The notes beneath the pieces are model-generated. The model was not told the DNA's origin and made no database searches. It saw nothing but the letters and a program-made list of their open reading frames with translations. A program made the position numbers and the translations under genes. Positions 32,351 through 43,957 of a stretch of DNA of 64,000 nt are shown piece after piece. The first letter of the stretch is position 1. Every line of letters begins with the position of its first letter. Origin of the DNA: Cladosporium sp. IMV 00045 (taxonomy: Eukaryota > Ascomycota > Dothideomycetes > Cladosporiales > Cladosporiaceae); the NCBI GenBank assembly GCA_001931905.2, contig MSJI02000094.1, positions 62,001-126,000 on the forward strand. The letters are read 5' to 3'.

Positions 32351-34354
32351 ATGGGTTTCTTCAATGGGATTGGGTCTGGCGCAAGCAAGGCGCAACCAGA
32401 GATTGCTCAAGGCGGCTCCCTTTCTGTCGACGAGAAGACAGGCAACACAATCGCTCAAGCAACCTCCATCGATGCCAACCAACTGCACAAGGACATCCCC
32501 TCCGTTCCGTCGCAAGACAGCGACAATGAAGATGAGCTGGTGCATACGGATATGCAGACCGGCATTCAAAAGGTGGAAGCCATGGCCCAGGTCTGGCCTC
32601 GCTGGGCTTTATACGCGACATACGCTTGGTGAGTTGGTCAAAGCCCATGTGTCGATGCGTCCTCAAGCTGACATGCGATTAGGGTCTGGGTCATCTACTT
32701 CATCGATGCGTTGGAAGGTCCTACGGGATGGACTTTGACCCCATACGTTACCAGCGAGTTTCAGCTCCACGGCCTCACCGCTGTGACCTCAGTTGTAGCT
32801 CAACTAGTAGCTGGATTGTTCCGACTCCCTCTCGCCAAGGTATGTGGTGAAAAAGTGTCAGTCTTTGTAATCGCCAGCTAACGATCCTTTCAAGCTCATC
32901 GATATCTGGGGCCGTCCAGAGGGCCTTGCGATCTGCGTAGTCCTCATGACCGTCGGATCGATCATGATGGCAGCTACCAACAGCGTTCAGATGTATGCTG
33001 CGGCTGAGGTCTTCAGCCAAGCAGGGTGAGTTGCCAGGAATGCTCTTGTGTTATAGTCATTTGTTGACATCCTTATTACAGTGGTGTCAACCGCAACTAT
33101 GTCCTGAGTGTCCTCCTTTCCGACACATCTCAGCTGAAGAATCGAGGACTTGTCCTCGCGTACATCGCCTCGCCATACCTCATCACCACCTTCACATCTG
33201 GATTCTTCGCGCAGTCCATGCTGAACGGGCCCGGCTGGCGTTGGGCTTTCGGAATTTTCGCCATTCTCCACCCGGTACTCAACCTTCCACTCATCGTCCT
33301 CTTGATGTACTACCAGCGGAAAGCCATCAAAATGGGACTTGTGCCGATTCGAAACTCAGGCCGCTCGGTTTTACAGTCGATCAAGTATTACGCGATTGAG
33401 TGCGACATCTTCGGACTGTTCCTGTTGGTCACAGGCCTCGCGCTCTTCTTGCTGCCGTTCAACTTGTTCCCTTACCAAGGAGCTACCCTTGACGAGCAAT
33501 GGTCTTCCGCTCTGGTGATTTCGATGCTCGTCATTGGATTCTCGACCCTTATCGCCTTCGCTATCTGGGAATGGAAGTTCGCGCCCGTAACGTTCATTCC
33601 GTTCCACTTGCTCAAGGATCGCACCGTCCTCGGCTGCTGCATGGTAGCTGCTATTCTTTTCGTGGAATTCTACATCTGGAACAGCTACTTCTCATCTTTC
33701 CTTCAGGTCGTTCCAGGCTTAGACATCGTTCAAACGGGATACGTCATCAACATCTACAGCATGGGATCTTGCTTTTGGAGTTTCGCTGCTGGGCTTATCC
33801 TGCGTTATACCGGCGACTTCAAATGGCAAGCTCTGTTCTTCGGCATGCCATTGACCTTGCTGGGAGTCGCACTTATGATTGTCTTCCGCCAACCAGAAGT
33901 GAACATTGGTTACATTGTGATGTGCCAGCTGTTCATCGCCTTCGGAGGTGGTACTCTGGTCATCACCCAGCAAGTCGGCGCGATGGCAGCGACAACCCAT
34001 CAATACGTTGCCGTCGTGCTAGCCATGCTGGCTATCTTCACCTCCATCGGCGGCGCCATTGGCGCATCGGTCGCCGGTGCGGTGTGGGGAGGTACCTTCT
34101 CTTCTGACCTGGCACGCTTCCTGCCTGTCGAGAGCCAGGCTGACGCACCTCTCATTGCTGGTAATTTGACCATGCAGACCAGCTACCCTCTGGGAGACCC
34201 TACAAGGATAGGTATCCAGAATGCTTACGGCAACTCCCAAAGAATCATGCTTATTGCCGCGACCGCGATCACCTGTTTGGGCTTCCCTGCTGTGATCATG
34301 TGGCGTGCCATCGATACTCGCAAGAGGAAGCAGGTCAAGGGCTTGGTGCTGTAA
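32351..34354 (+). CDS. MFS siderophore-iron transporter (copy Y)
   Basis: Exons 32351-32628, 32683-32839, 32895-33025 and 33082-34354, giving 612 aa; GTGAGT/GTATGT donors, TTAG/CAAG/ACAG acceptors. Start in strong context (aaccATGg). The cytosolic N-terminus is about 85 aa, then ~14 membrane segments as in the SIT/ARN/MirB family (about 600 aa). Segments include WVWVIYFIDALEGPTGWTLT, SVVAQLVAGLFRLPLAKLID and SYFSSFLQVVPGLDIVQTGY. Further motifs are GSCFWSFAAGLILRYTGD and MCQLFIAFGGGTLVITQQVG. These proton symporters import ferric hydroxamate siderophores at the plasma membrane. It is divergent to the GMC oxidoreductase. The basic C-terminus (RKRKQVKGLVL) is cytosolic. Confidence 0.92.
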
Positions 34355-34786
34355 GTGCTGGTTTGTGATCTGGAGGCTAGTGGATTTCATTGGGAGAGAG
34401 AGGGCGAATTGCTATTTGACTTTATTTATGATTTTAATCAGAGAAACGAGATAAAAGAATGTACATAAATTAATTCACAAGTTTGCGACACCTTTTTTCG
34501 CGCACTGCTGCGTTCTTCACAATACCACGGATAAAAGTGCACAGCAATGAACTGATGAATCACCATCAAGATCAAGCAGATTGTGAGACTCTCACCGGAC
34601 CACGACAATCACGTTTGCTTCCTCTTGATACTGCGCCAGGCGCTCCACGAAGAGCTGAGTCTGAGAGATCATATCTGGCTTCGTAAAAACTAAACTTTGC
34701 GTTCATGACTAGAATCCATCCGTCAAAATTCATGAGATTCGTATCAACCACATGCAACCTATTCCAACACTACTCCTCTTTCCAAA
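34355..34786. other. intergenic between convergent genes
   Basis: 3' ends of the transporter (+) and the BIM1-like gene (-). No gene seen. Confidence 0.5.
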
Positions 34787-35787
34787 TCAGACTCGCCCCC
34801 CTTCACGATCTTCCGGCCGAGAGTTAGTCGAAGACGCAAGCTCAATATCAAACTTGCTAACAGCCGCTTGCTTGGCCCTCTGCGCCTCCGAGTTGGCCCT
34901 GCGGTATCGGATGAAGAAAAGCGCAGCAGCAATAATCAGGCCTGCACCGACGACCGAGCCAATAACGACGCCGGCGATGCCACCCTTTGATAACCCATTG
35001 CTTCCACTATTGTCAACCTCCGACGCATCCGCAATGTGAGACGCGACTTCCGAAGCCGAGAGATCATCTGACGACGAACTCTCGCTCCCAGAACTGGTGA
35101 GAGTCACATTGACATCGGGATCCACCGAGAGGCTTGGATCTTCCTCGGTCGCGTTGAAGCAGGGGATGGATTCCGTGAAGTCGCTGGCAGCCACAAACGT
35201 CACATCTGCACAAGCGTAGTAGTCTTCCATGCGACCTCCTTCTTCCTCCGGAGACGCTTCGTACCAGAGACGGAATGTTGCGTTGGAGCCTTCCGTAACG
35301 TCGGAGGGAGGGTTGGGGACAGTGAGGCAGCTGTGTCCCGGGTCGAGGTCACCTACGTGGCCTGGTCCTGACACTTCTTCGAAGTCGGATTCGGATGGGT
35401 CTGTCAGAAGTTTAGCATTGTGTCTTGTGAAAGCTTGAGTTCAGGAATGTCTTACCGTTGTTGTAGGCAACACTGACGTGAAGTTTCGAGATGTCATCTC
35501 GCAGAACCAGGGCGAGTCTTCCATTTGCTAAAGAACGCAAGTCAGATTTGTGTAGGACAATTCATGCGATTGGTGGACTTACTCAAAGGGTAGTTGGTTC
35601 TGTTACCCACCTCAGCATGTGAGCCGCAAGGTGCGACGTTGTCGACGTCCTCAGCCCACGGTCGGTCTGCAGGCCACATGAAAGCGGCAGGCCCCATGGT
35701 AACATCATCGTCGTCGTCGGTAGCTGCTTGAGTTACCACAAACATCAGAGACAGGCCCAAAAGGGCGTGTTGCCATCGGGACAGCAT
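34787..35787 (-). CDS. BIM1-like (LPMO X325-type) domain protein with C-terminal membrane anchor (copy Y)
   Basis: Exons 35583-35787, 35456-35527 and 34787-35400, giving 296 aa; a 5'UTR intron is likely at 35813-35870 (GTGAGT...GCTAATCGCAGCAG). Signal peptide (MLSRWQHALLGLSLMFVVTQ), then an acidic run, then TMGPAAFMWPADRPW, NVAPCGSHAEVGNRTNYPL, LALVLRDDISKLHVSVAYNN, DLDPGHSCLTVPNPP and YYACADVTFV. This is the pattern of the fungal BIM1-like copper-binding domain (copper acquisition factor). A Ser-rich stalk and a membrane segment follow (GIAGVVIGSVVGAGLIIAAA), with a cytosolic tail, where many relatives have GPI anchors. The His that normally begins the mature protein in this family is not present. 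A TATA-like tatata lies at about 35955. Confidence 0.75.
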
Positions 35788-36663
35788 CGCAGTGTCAGAG
35801 ATGAATATTTGCCTGCTGCGATTAGCTTCCAATCTGTTGCAAGACCATCTCACACAATCGAAGGACTCACTTGAGCAACAAAAGAAGACCTCGATAAAAA
35901 CACAGGAGCTTGTGAAACGTTGTATAGTTACAAGGGCCACGCGAGCGGATGCCGCTCTATATACATGTAGGTGTCTACATCCATCATTTGGACTCGGCTC
36001 GGAGCCTAGCTGCTTCCAATCTTTCAATCAGTCATAAGCTCGATAGGCTGGGTATCCTGGTTACACAAAAGTCGGTACACTTCCGATAGCGGTCGAGTAG
36101 CTCAGCAGTCAAACTCGCTCTTGTGCACCAAGAAAGAAGACGAGGACCAGGAAGAACCTGCATCCCGCGTGAGCTCGGCAAGATAAGACGGAAACTCGCG
36201 GCCAATACTTTTTCTGCCCTACATTGCTTTGATGGCCCTGATAGTATACTACCTGCATTTCTGTGGGATGTGTGGCACGATGTCGCCCTCCTTTGGAGTC
36301 AACAAAGTCATGGCAGCCGTGCCAAGGCCTGATCTGATTTGATCTGATTAGATTAGCTCGCCAATAGTGCGCATTGGCGCGGCACCCTCTCGCTTCGAGT
36401 TCTCGACACGGTCTTTCATTTTTTCCCATCGAAGATATGAGCAACTCGGCTATGATTTTCAGGTAGACCTCTCGCTATGGATGGCATGCTTTCGAGTGTA
36501 GCGTCGCCGACGACGGCGTACCTGTTCGGGGATCGCCGGTGAGATGCGGGATTAGCACGGCATCCCTTCTGGGCGAGTATATTAGCCAGGTAGACCTCAC
36601 GAACGGCATCTTGACCATCTTTGCCTTTCCCAAGTACACACGTCTCTCCCAACTTACCGCATC
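35788..36663. promoter_or_regulatory. divergent promoter BIM1-like <-> Cys-rich GPI protein (copy Y)
   Basis: Conserved with 61174-62054. Contains CGG-N7-CCG (tcggtacacttccg, about 36070-36083), a run of TGATCTGAT-type repeats (about 36328-36355), and an inverted CCAAT pair (ccaatagtgcgcattgg, about 36361-36377). All three recur in copy Z. Confidence 0.45.
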
Positions 36664-37327
36664 ATGTACGCCTCTCTGAGCTTTGCCGTCTTTGTGGCGG
36701 CCGTTGCAGCTGTCGATCGTTCCGATTTTACCATCAACACCCTTCTCAAACGGCAAGAGGGTACCTCTGGGCCTCAATATCAATGCCATTCTGACTGCGG
36801 TATGTTATGAGCTTCACGTTTAAAAAGACAAGACAACTTAGCTTACAATACTGCCAGGTAACACCATCCTTGACGCTAGTGCAGACAGCTGCGACGACTC
36901 TGCGTGGAACGGTCTCCTTTCGAATTGTCAAGAGTGTGCCAACACATACAACATCTTGCGCTACTACGGCGATTCGATTGAATCAGCTGCTGAAGAGTGC
37001 GGACTTACCTTGACTTGGAGTCCATCGGAAGGCGCTTCTTCCGAATCTGCCCCAGCGCAGACCTCTGCGACGACTGCTTCGTCGAGTGCTGTCACTCACG
37101 CTGAGAGCTCGACTATCACTTCGGCACCATCATCTGTTGCTACCACTTCTGGCTCGACGACTGCTTCTGGATCAATCCTGCCCTCCTCCCCATCAAACAC
37201 CTCGTCCATCGCAACGGGTCTTCCCTCTCCATCGGCTGTCGAAGAATCTGAGGGCGCTGGCGCGAAGCTCGTGGCTTCTCTTACTACTGCAATCGCTGCG
37301 GGTCTGGCCTTCGTGGTGATAGTCTGA
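36664..37327 (+). CDS. Cys-rich Ser/Thr-rich GPI-anchored-type surface protein (copy Y)
   Basis: Exons 36664-36799 and 36858-37327, giving 201 aa; intron GTATGT...GCCAG with a CTTACAAT-type branch. Signal peptide MYASLSFAVFVAAVAAV, a possible KR processing site (LLKRQEG), then a six-Cys segment (YQCHSDCG, DSCDD, NCQECANTY, EECGLTLTW). A Ser/Thr/Ala stalk follows and a hydrophobic C-terminus (LVASLTTAIAAGLAFVVIV) suits GPI attachment. The Cys pattern is common in secreted fungal proteins of unknown role. It shares a promoter with the BIM1-like gene. Confidence 0.8.
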
Positions 37328-38055
37328 TAGCTTCTTCCTAGGGTTGTTTGCGTCGTTGGGGCAATTATTCAAACGTTGTCCTGGGCCAAACCACTTTTTT
37401 TAACCCGGTTACGGGCATCGCCTTTTCCCACCGAAGTCTTGGTCGCTGGACTTGCAAAGTCCTTTGCCAACTTAGCCTGTCATTACCTTTCTCTAGTCGC
37501 GGTACCTGTAATTAAGATCAGATGTTAATCAGTTACACATTGTACAGAATTGCATCTTGTTAGAGACCTGATCCAAGTGCATTTTCGCTTCAAACGCGGT
37601 GACAGAGGTGGTGTCAATTGCCTCGATATAGGGCTCTGCGATTGATCCCTTTTCGTAAATCCACGTCGATTGTCTCGAGCTTTTGATCACAATCCGCAAG
37701 CTCTGTGATGCTTTGAGTCTTGCTTTCGCATCCATTTGACACAGTCCATTGCCCGCGCAAAGGTTCAAGTCATCACCTCTGCTATTGCATCGGTACACAG
37801 CAGAACTCGTGTTCCATCACAGTTGCATGATTCTGCATGCAGTCAGAAAAAGAGAATGGAAACATTCAATCCTGATTTAAGGTGTGATATATCCTCATTC
37901 TTACTGCGGCGTCTTTAGCATTGCCCTTCTTGATCACGTTTGTCTTGTTGAACCTAACGCTCAAAAAAGGGACATAGCACCGTTTGGCCGTCCTGTCATG
38001 CTTCGACAAACTCCTTGAACCTTTTTTTGCAGCCACCTAGGCCTTCGCCTCGCCC
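37328..38055. other. intergenic between convergent genes
   Basis: 3' flanks only. The stop codon that the downstream gene would use in the frame of its homeolog is at 38037-38039, inside this stretch. Confidence 0.45.
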
Positions 38056-39184
38056 TTAGAAGTCCGGCCCTTGGGAGCTTTCGAGACAGTTTTGTAAGAC
38101 TTGTGATGGCTCTTCACCATCCTGCGCGCTACACGAGACCTTTTTCTTGATGGAAAGATCAGTGTCGTCGAACTCGATGCAGCCGTCGACGTCCTCTAGT
38201 TCGCACAAAGGCGAAACTACCTTGTCGGCCATATCACAGAACTTCTGATCAGACCCGATGTAGTCTGGGCCCCAAGAAGTCTCACTGCCACACAATTCCT
38301 CGGCTGTGACGCCAGCGTTCAGAGCCTGTATGACCAGGCGCTCAAGCATCCAGTCTGGACGAGTGGAGACGTCGCGCTTCCGCCCAGGCGCCGCTGCAGA
38401 GTTGGTCAGTCACATTTGTTCAGATGAAGAAAGACGATGAGGGATTATTTACCAGAGATTGCATTGGACGATTCGCTGAAGATAGTGGCGTCGCACCATT
38501 CCTCGTTGTTGAAAGTGTCTTCGACATCACGTCCATATGCATTGGCGCGGAACTTGAAGGCGGCGCTGAGAGTCCCGTCCGTGAAGTCTTTATCAATCCA
38601 CGTGCCTGACGTCGGATTAGTGTCAGAGTCAAGAAGGCCTTTGTTGGAGTTTCTTACACGCAGGGCGATATTCCTGTTCGTCGCCGTTTTCATCTTCATA
38701 AGTACCACCTTGCTCGATGCTGGCGAACCAGCGCTCGCCACATTCCCTGCCGATGTCACCGGTCCATGCGCCTCCAAGAGTGTCATCCATCTGCTTCACA
38801 GTGACCCACGCAATACACGTGCCATCATTGTCATTCGCTACGCTGATATAGGCTCCTTGAGCACCTTCAGAGCCTTGGCCAACAGTAAAGGTGTGGGTGT
38901 CCCCGTCTCCAACGTAATTGTTGTCCGACTGGCCCAAATACTCGTTTTCATTGTTGTAAGCATATACTGCACTGATCTGGTCGCCCTAGAGTTGAACGCC
39001 GCGTCAGTGATGAGTGCCTTTAAACGGCGAATGGAAGTCTCACGTGATCACTTTCGTCAGCATTGATACCTCCGAGACCAGCTTTGACCGTGACAGCAGT
39101 ACCCTGGTCGGGGCTGGACGGAACTTGATCCGTAAAGAAACTGACGATGATGATGGCATCGCTGACAAGGCCGATGGCGTCCAT
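38056..39184 (-). CDS. hypothetical Cys-containing secreted-type protein, C-terminus frameshifted (copy Y)
   Basis: Exons 39044-39184, 38658-38985, 38453-38605 and 38056-38393, giving 319 aa as read. N-terminus MDAIGLVSDAIIIVSFF is hydrophobic without a basic start, so a signal peptide is uncertain. Core motifs are NDNDGTCIAWVTVKQMDD, GGAWTGDIGRECGERWF and a C-terminal segment with four Cys (ELCGSETSWG, FCDMADK, LCELEDVDGC). The layout recurs in fungal hypothetical proteins; function unknown. At about 38141-38148 one extra T (A on the coding strand) changes the frame. Copy Z instead has a Lys/Arg-rich tail that ends at a conserved TAG. Confidence 0.7.
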
Positions 39185-40465
39185 TGTCGAGATGGTGAGT
39201 TGAGAAAGGGTTATATTGGAGCAATTGATCGAAGAAAAGTCGAAAGGGGTACTGTCAAAGAGTTATTGTACTTCTTGATCGCGTTTGTTTGTGCAAGGGT
39301 TCCTACTTGCTATGTCGATAGTGTCGATTCTTATAACATGCCTCCGAAGGTAAGGCCAAGATATTGGCTTGGCTGCTACGAAGCATCACGTCGTTCTTGA
39401 AGCTGGTCAGTCGTCATTTCTCTCAAGGGTTGTTTCGTTCAGTGAAGCTGAGTATGTAGGATCTCAAGCGAAGGATCATCCTGAAATGAATGGACCTTAC
39501 TAGACACAGGGGAATATCTCATGCGACGTGACGACCAGTATCATCCCGCAATAGATATGGCAAAACCCATGACGATCAAGTTGAACCATTCCGTAACGTG
39601 TATGGACGACTTTCCAAAGGATTTGGCCAATGCTCAATCCTACATGTTGGCAAAGGAGTGAGGCTGGGCATATGATGTCCCACAATGATCCAATGGTGGA
39701 TCTGATCGCTTGGCTGTTACTGTTAAGTCACTCTGGGCTGCATAGCAAGGCCAATCCATAGCGCAATCATAGACAGCGATATCTATCGTCGCCTTCTGAG
39801 GAAGTAAAGGATCCGTGCCAAAAGGGAACCAACAGGAACACGGCACGGCGATCACCGGAGTGATTGAGGCCTAAGGGCACTATATCTCTATGCAAGAAAA
39901 AGTGCTGAGATTGGGATGTCGGATGAGTTCTGGATCACCCCAGATGCTACCCTCCCAGTTGAAGTCGAGTACGTATTTTCACCCGTTGCTTTGGCGCGGA
40001 CGGGCCATCTGAAATGCATATACTACTTCCATTTGGTTGGTTGTAGGAAGCCAAGCGAATGTCGACTCCAACATATGTTGAATTCAGGAGTTGGTGCTCC
40101 GAACTGACCTTGCTAGGACTGTCGCACATAAACTAGTTGGCGGACGCCGCAATGCCTATGCACGCCTTCATAGCATCAACGATTAAGTGCATGATGCAAC
40201 ATTTGAGTCGCCGCATTCAATCCCTTGGGTTTACCAAGTGCTCCTTGGCCTCATCCTTGCTCAAATTAATTGTGTAGGATCCCAAAATCGCCAGACACGG
40301 AGACTGAGATCCAAGAAATCCTCCGGCTGTCGGCTGAATAAGACTTGTTGGGAGGAAGTGTCTATAAAGACGGTGGAGATAGGCGTTCGTCTGCTTCTCA
40401 ATCACACCACAGCTCCAACGCTCGACGATCTCCTCATTCCCCAGAGACTCTCCAGCTACACCAAC
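39185..40465. other. intergenic
   Basis: About 1.3 kb between the hypothetical gene (-) and the small secreted protein (+). No supported coding sequence. A TATA box (tataaa, 40363-40368) lies about 100 bp before the next start. Confidence 0.4.
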
Positions 40466-40814
40466 ATGCGCCTCAACCTCCTCTGGCTTTCGACTCTCGC
40501 TGCGGCAGTCACAGCGAGCTCGACCCTTGTCCGCAGACAGCTTGAAGAATGCGGAAGCGGCGTGGACTCTAGAGCCGCCCCAGACATCGTGGGCAGCACC
40601 TACCCTGGTATGCATCCTCAAATGACACGACGTCGCCGGGTCTCAGAGCTAACGTGATCTCGAAGTCGGAAACACCGATTGTGAAGATGCATGTATCTTG
40701 ACGGAGAGTGCCGACAATGGAAATAATGGTGGAGCCTGTGCGGGTTGGTGTGAGCCAGTTTTGGGAGGGCGAGTCGTGACCATGAGAGAATGCAAAGGGG
40801 AGAGCAGAGCGTAG
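40466..40814 (+). CDS. small secreted cysteine-rich protein (effector-like)
   Basis: Two exons, 40466-40607 and 40666-40814, giving 96 aa. The intron is GTATGC...GAAG with a good branch GCTAAC (40648-40653). Signal peptide MRLNLLWLSTLAAAVTASS, then a short pro-segment ending RRQ (possible dibasic processing). The mature part has six Cys in EECGSG, NTDCEDAC, GACAGWC and RECKG. Small size, signal peptide and even Cys number are the usual marks of secreted fungal effector- or hydrophobin-like proteins. The Cys spacing is not that of hydrophobins. No family recognised. Only one copy is in the window. Confidence 0.6.
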
Positions 40815-41996
40815 CCAAGCCATTCGAGCATACATATGCCATTGCTTCCATGAGCTGTCGACTTGGAAGCATTGAGTCTTCATATCAATGACGATCAGAA
40901 GCTATTTTCGTCAACATCCCAAATTTCCAAGTCCCGGTCATCTGTTGTCGACAGTAGCCATACAGGCCTCGTCAGGAACACACTTGGTTTTCGCCCAGGA
41001 CCAGACACGCAAGCATCGTTCCGATGGAGCAGAAGGATGAGCTTCGCTACGTCCGGATGTAATGACCGAAAATGCCAAGCAATATCATTGTGAGCCATGT
41101 CGAGATAAGGTGAGGTCTGCCTGCGGTCGAAGCGGAGATAGATCGTCGAGAATAATGTGTAGCCAAAATACGGAGGTGCACCGGGAATCCTTCGTCTGCT
41201 GAGATATAGTTGCGGAGAATTGGTTGGCGGAGTGGAGTAGCCATAGAGAGGCCTGACAGGCGAATTGGCATCATGTGAAGAGCGTCACTTTTGTGATCTA
41301 TCACAAACAAGAGCAGAAGAGAAGACAACAAGGCTACGAGAGTGGGGCGACATGGAGTGAGGCGGCCCGCTTTCGGTGGGTCATGAAATCCTTCGCGTTT
41401 CGTCGCTGGAGACTCATCACACACTACTCTGCATCCCAACATAGGTTTCTTGGAGCCAAGCTGTTACCAATGATTAGCCAATGCGACGGTGTGCCATTAA
41501 CGACCGATGGTAAAGGAGCGTTGTGCCTTGCCTTGGCCAATACGTATGACGAGTCCCTTTCAAGGAGACGTAGGAGGTTCGGCATCCATCGCGCGAAGGA
41601 TGCAAGAAAACGAGTCACGAGACGGTAGCTTTGGAGGATAACTTCATCATACGACCAACTCGATTCCTATCACGGCGCCAAGGCCTGGTTCATTTCTTAG
41701 AAATGCCGTGGCTCTACGGTGCTGGGCCTCTGGCACATGCATTCTGCCTTCCTAAGACAAGATGGATGCTCTGGTGGATTCGACATGTCGGGTGCGCTTG
41801 CCAAGCCAAGACGACGGGGCGTAAGGCATATATGAGAAGGATCATGACCTTGCCAATTTGCTGTTGATCTCATCTTGACCGAGTCGGTGACGCAGACGGG
41901 CCTGGTCTCTTCTCATTACAACTCCCATGAGCCAGGATTGACATTCACCCTAATTTTCTCTTCTTCAACGCCATAATCTATCTGGAAGCCAACATC
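40815..41996. other. intergenic
   Basis: About 1.2 kb. Frames at 41275-41628 and 41631-41867 lack signal, domain or intron support. Nothing else seen. Confidence 0.4.
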
Positions 41997-42760
41997 ATGT
42001 TATCTGCCCTGTTGCGCTTTTCATTGCTCTGCCTCGCGTCAGCGCAGATTGCATTCTCACAGTACGCGGATGGCTTTCTTGTGAGCGTCCAGTAGACTAA
42101 TCATGGAACAGATCCAATTTGACGGTATACTTTTCGAGAGAGGAAGATGCCAGCTGTGAATCTTCCACAGATCATCCTGGCTTCACCATTCAAGGCATTC
42201 CATTACCGAAAGGCTTCTATGAACGCCAATGCTACGACCTAGTGGATTTATTTGCGAACAATTTCACCAACATCAGCAACCCAACGGAACCCCACCCCGG
42301 AGTTCCTAACTCGGGATCAGCCATTGCGAACGACCCCAACAGGCTCAACGTGACGGCTTTGAACAGAGCCACCTTCGATGTCAATGCCAACTACTCTCGC
42401 ATCTGGTATCAGCAAACCAACGAGAGCATGTACGGGACGACGGCACCAGGAGAGATTGCTGCGAGACAGCTTTACGTTTATTCTGAGCGAAGTTGCGAGC
42501 AAGGCAAAGGTAATCCACCCGTGGATATCGGAGTGGTACCATATTACGGCTGGAATTGCCAGAGCGAAGCCGAAGGTGAATGCTATTCTACACCCGAAGA
42601 GATACAGAGCTTCAGCATTTCATCTGCTGCTACATTCGAGGAAAATCATGGTGGAGATTGTTGGGCGATGGAGGCGAGAGGTTCTGCAGCGGACCTCAAG
42701 CCCGGATACTTCTTGGGTCTTGTTATGACGATTACAGCTACGGCAGGGCTGGTGCTATAG
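41997..42760 (+). CDS. secreted GPI-anchored-type protein of unknown function
   Basis: Exons 41997-42061 and 42112-42760, giving 237 aa; donor GTACGC, branch GACTAAT, acceptor ACAG. Signal peptide MLSALLRFSLLCLASAQ, then SQSNLTVYFSREEDASCES. Several N-glycosylation sequons (NFT, NVT, NYS, NES) lie in the middle. Cys are spaced through FYERQCYDL, ERSCEQGKG, GWNCQSEAEGECYS and GDCWAM. The hydrophobic end (FLGLVMTITATAGLVL) fits GPI anchoring. No family recognised. Confidence 0.7.
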
Positions 42761-43957
42761 GAGGACTTTCCAAGATCAGACGTGAAATTGATCAATTGTT
42801 CGAAGCTTTGACTAAGGTTACCCACTGTCACGCATTAACTACATTGAGGCTTGGGAGAACAGATGCAAAACAGCATGACGGCCAGGATTACAGCTGGCAA
42901 TGCAGCTCGTCAATAGTTGTCTCGAGGACTTCTAGCGAAGGATAGGGAGGAAGACTCATGGCAAGCGGGTGAGCACTTGTCAGTGACTAACTTTGAACAG
43001 GCCAGCTCGAAGCGTATCTTTGCTAGACCTCCATCTTTGAGAAATCATCACATCTTACTTCATGTCTCATGAATTGTTGACGAGACCATGGGCAGCCGTG
43101 AGTCGCTACACTCACCGAACCCTCTTAACTCTGACAGAGAACGGGTCAGTCAGTTGACATTTCATCTATCGCTATTTCTGGCGTCTCGCTCCAACGATCA
43201 ATTCCAGCAAGCGGCCAAGTACAATGGAACGCAACCCGCAGCAATGACTTCTCTCCAAGCCATACTGTCAGTCTAAGATATCCAAAGTTGCCCGCGGTCA
43301 CCTTGGTCCACAATCAGCCTGAATGCGCGAGATCTACCAATCTATCTGCGGAGATCGCCTATACCAGAGACATAGCGCCGAACGTGTCCAAAAGCTTCGA
43401 CCTTTCCACATGTCTTAACATCAATGCCAATATTCGCACGATCGCATCTCAACAATACACGTGCAGAACACTCATGAAGTATTGAAACTCTGCCTCTATC
43501 AATACCCGAAACACCATGCAAGCAGCTCAACAGCACAGCCTCTGCCCAGCATTGCCAATCGAGATTTTAGGATCCCATTCAGCTCGCTTACCTACTATAA
43601 AACGGTAATACGACCTAGTGCGCATCGAAGCGACGGCAAGACAGCTAGAGAGGGTGCAGCAACATTATATCCAATACGAGGACTTCCATGCTCTATTCCT
43701 CCTACTGGTTAAATATCCTGGATGTTCCAGCCATCTCTGGCCTCGAAAAGGTGAAGCGAGCTGACACTGCCAATTCGCACTGCATCCTTCGCGAGCCCAT
43801 TTTGACGATGCATATTATTGCCTACTCGGACCTGCATGGCACATCATGCATTGGCGCCACCGCAGCACCCTTTATGTACTAAGGTTTGCTTCCTACCAGG
43901 AATGATCCTGTTCTTCGCATCCCGACTCACTATTCTGGCGTGGACGTCTTCCCTACC
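42761..43957. other. intergenic
   Basis: 1.2 kb with no supported gene. Confidence 0.4.

Noticed and set aside
36090..36130. tRNA-like start (gtcgagtagctcagcagtc) in both homeologs
   Set aside because: The D-arm-like TAGCTCAG is not followed by an anticodon stem, a T-arm (GGTTCRA) or a matching acceptor stem.
41275..41867. Two + frames between the six-Cys protein and the GPI protein
   Set aside because: No signal peptide, domain, splice signals or second copy to test; composition looks noncoding.
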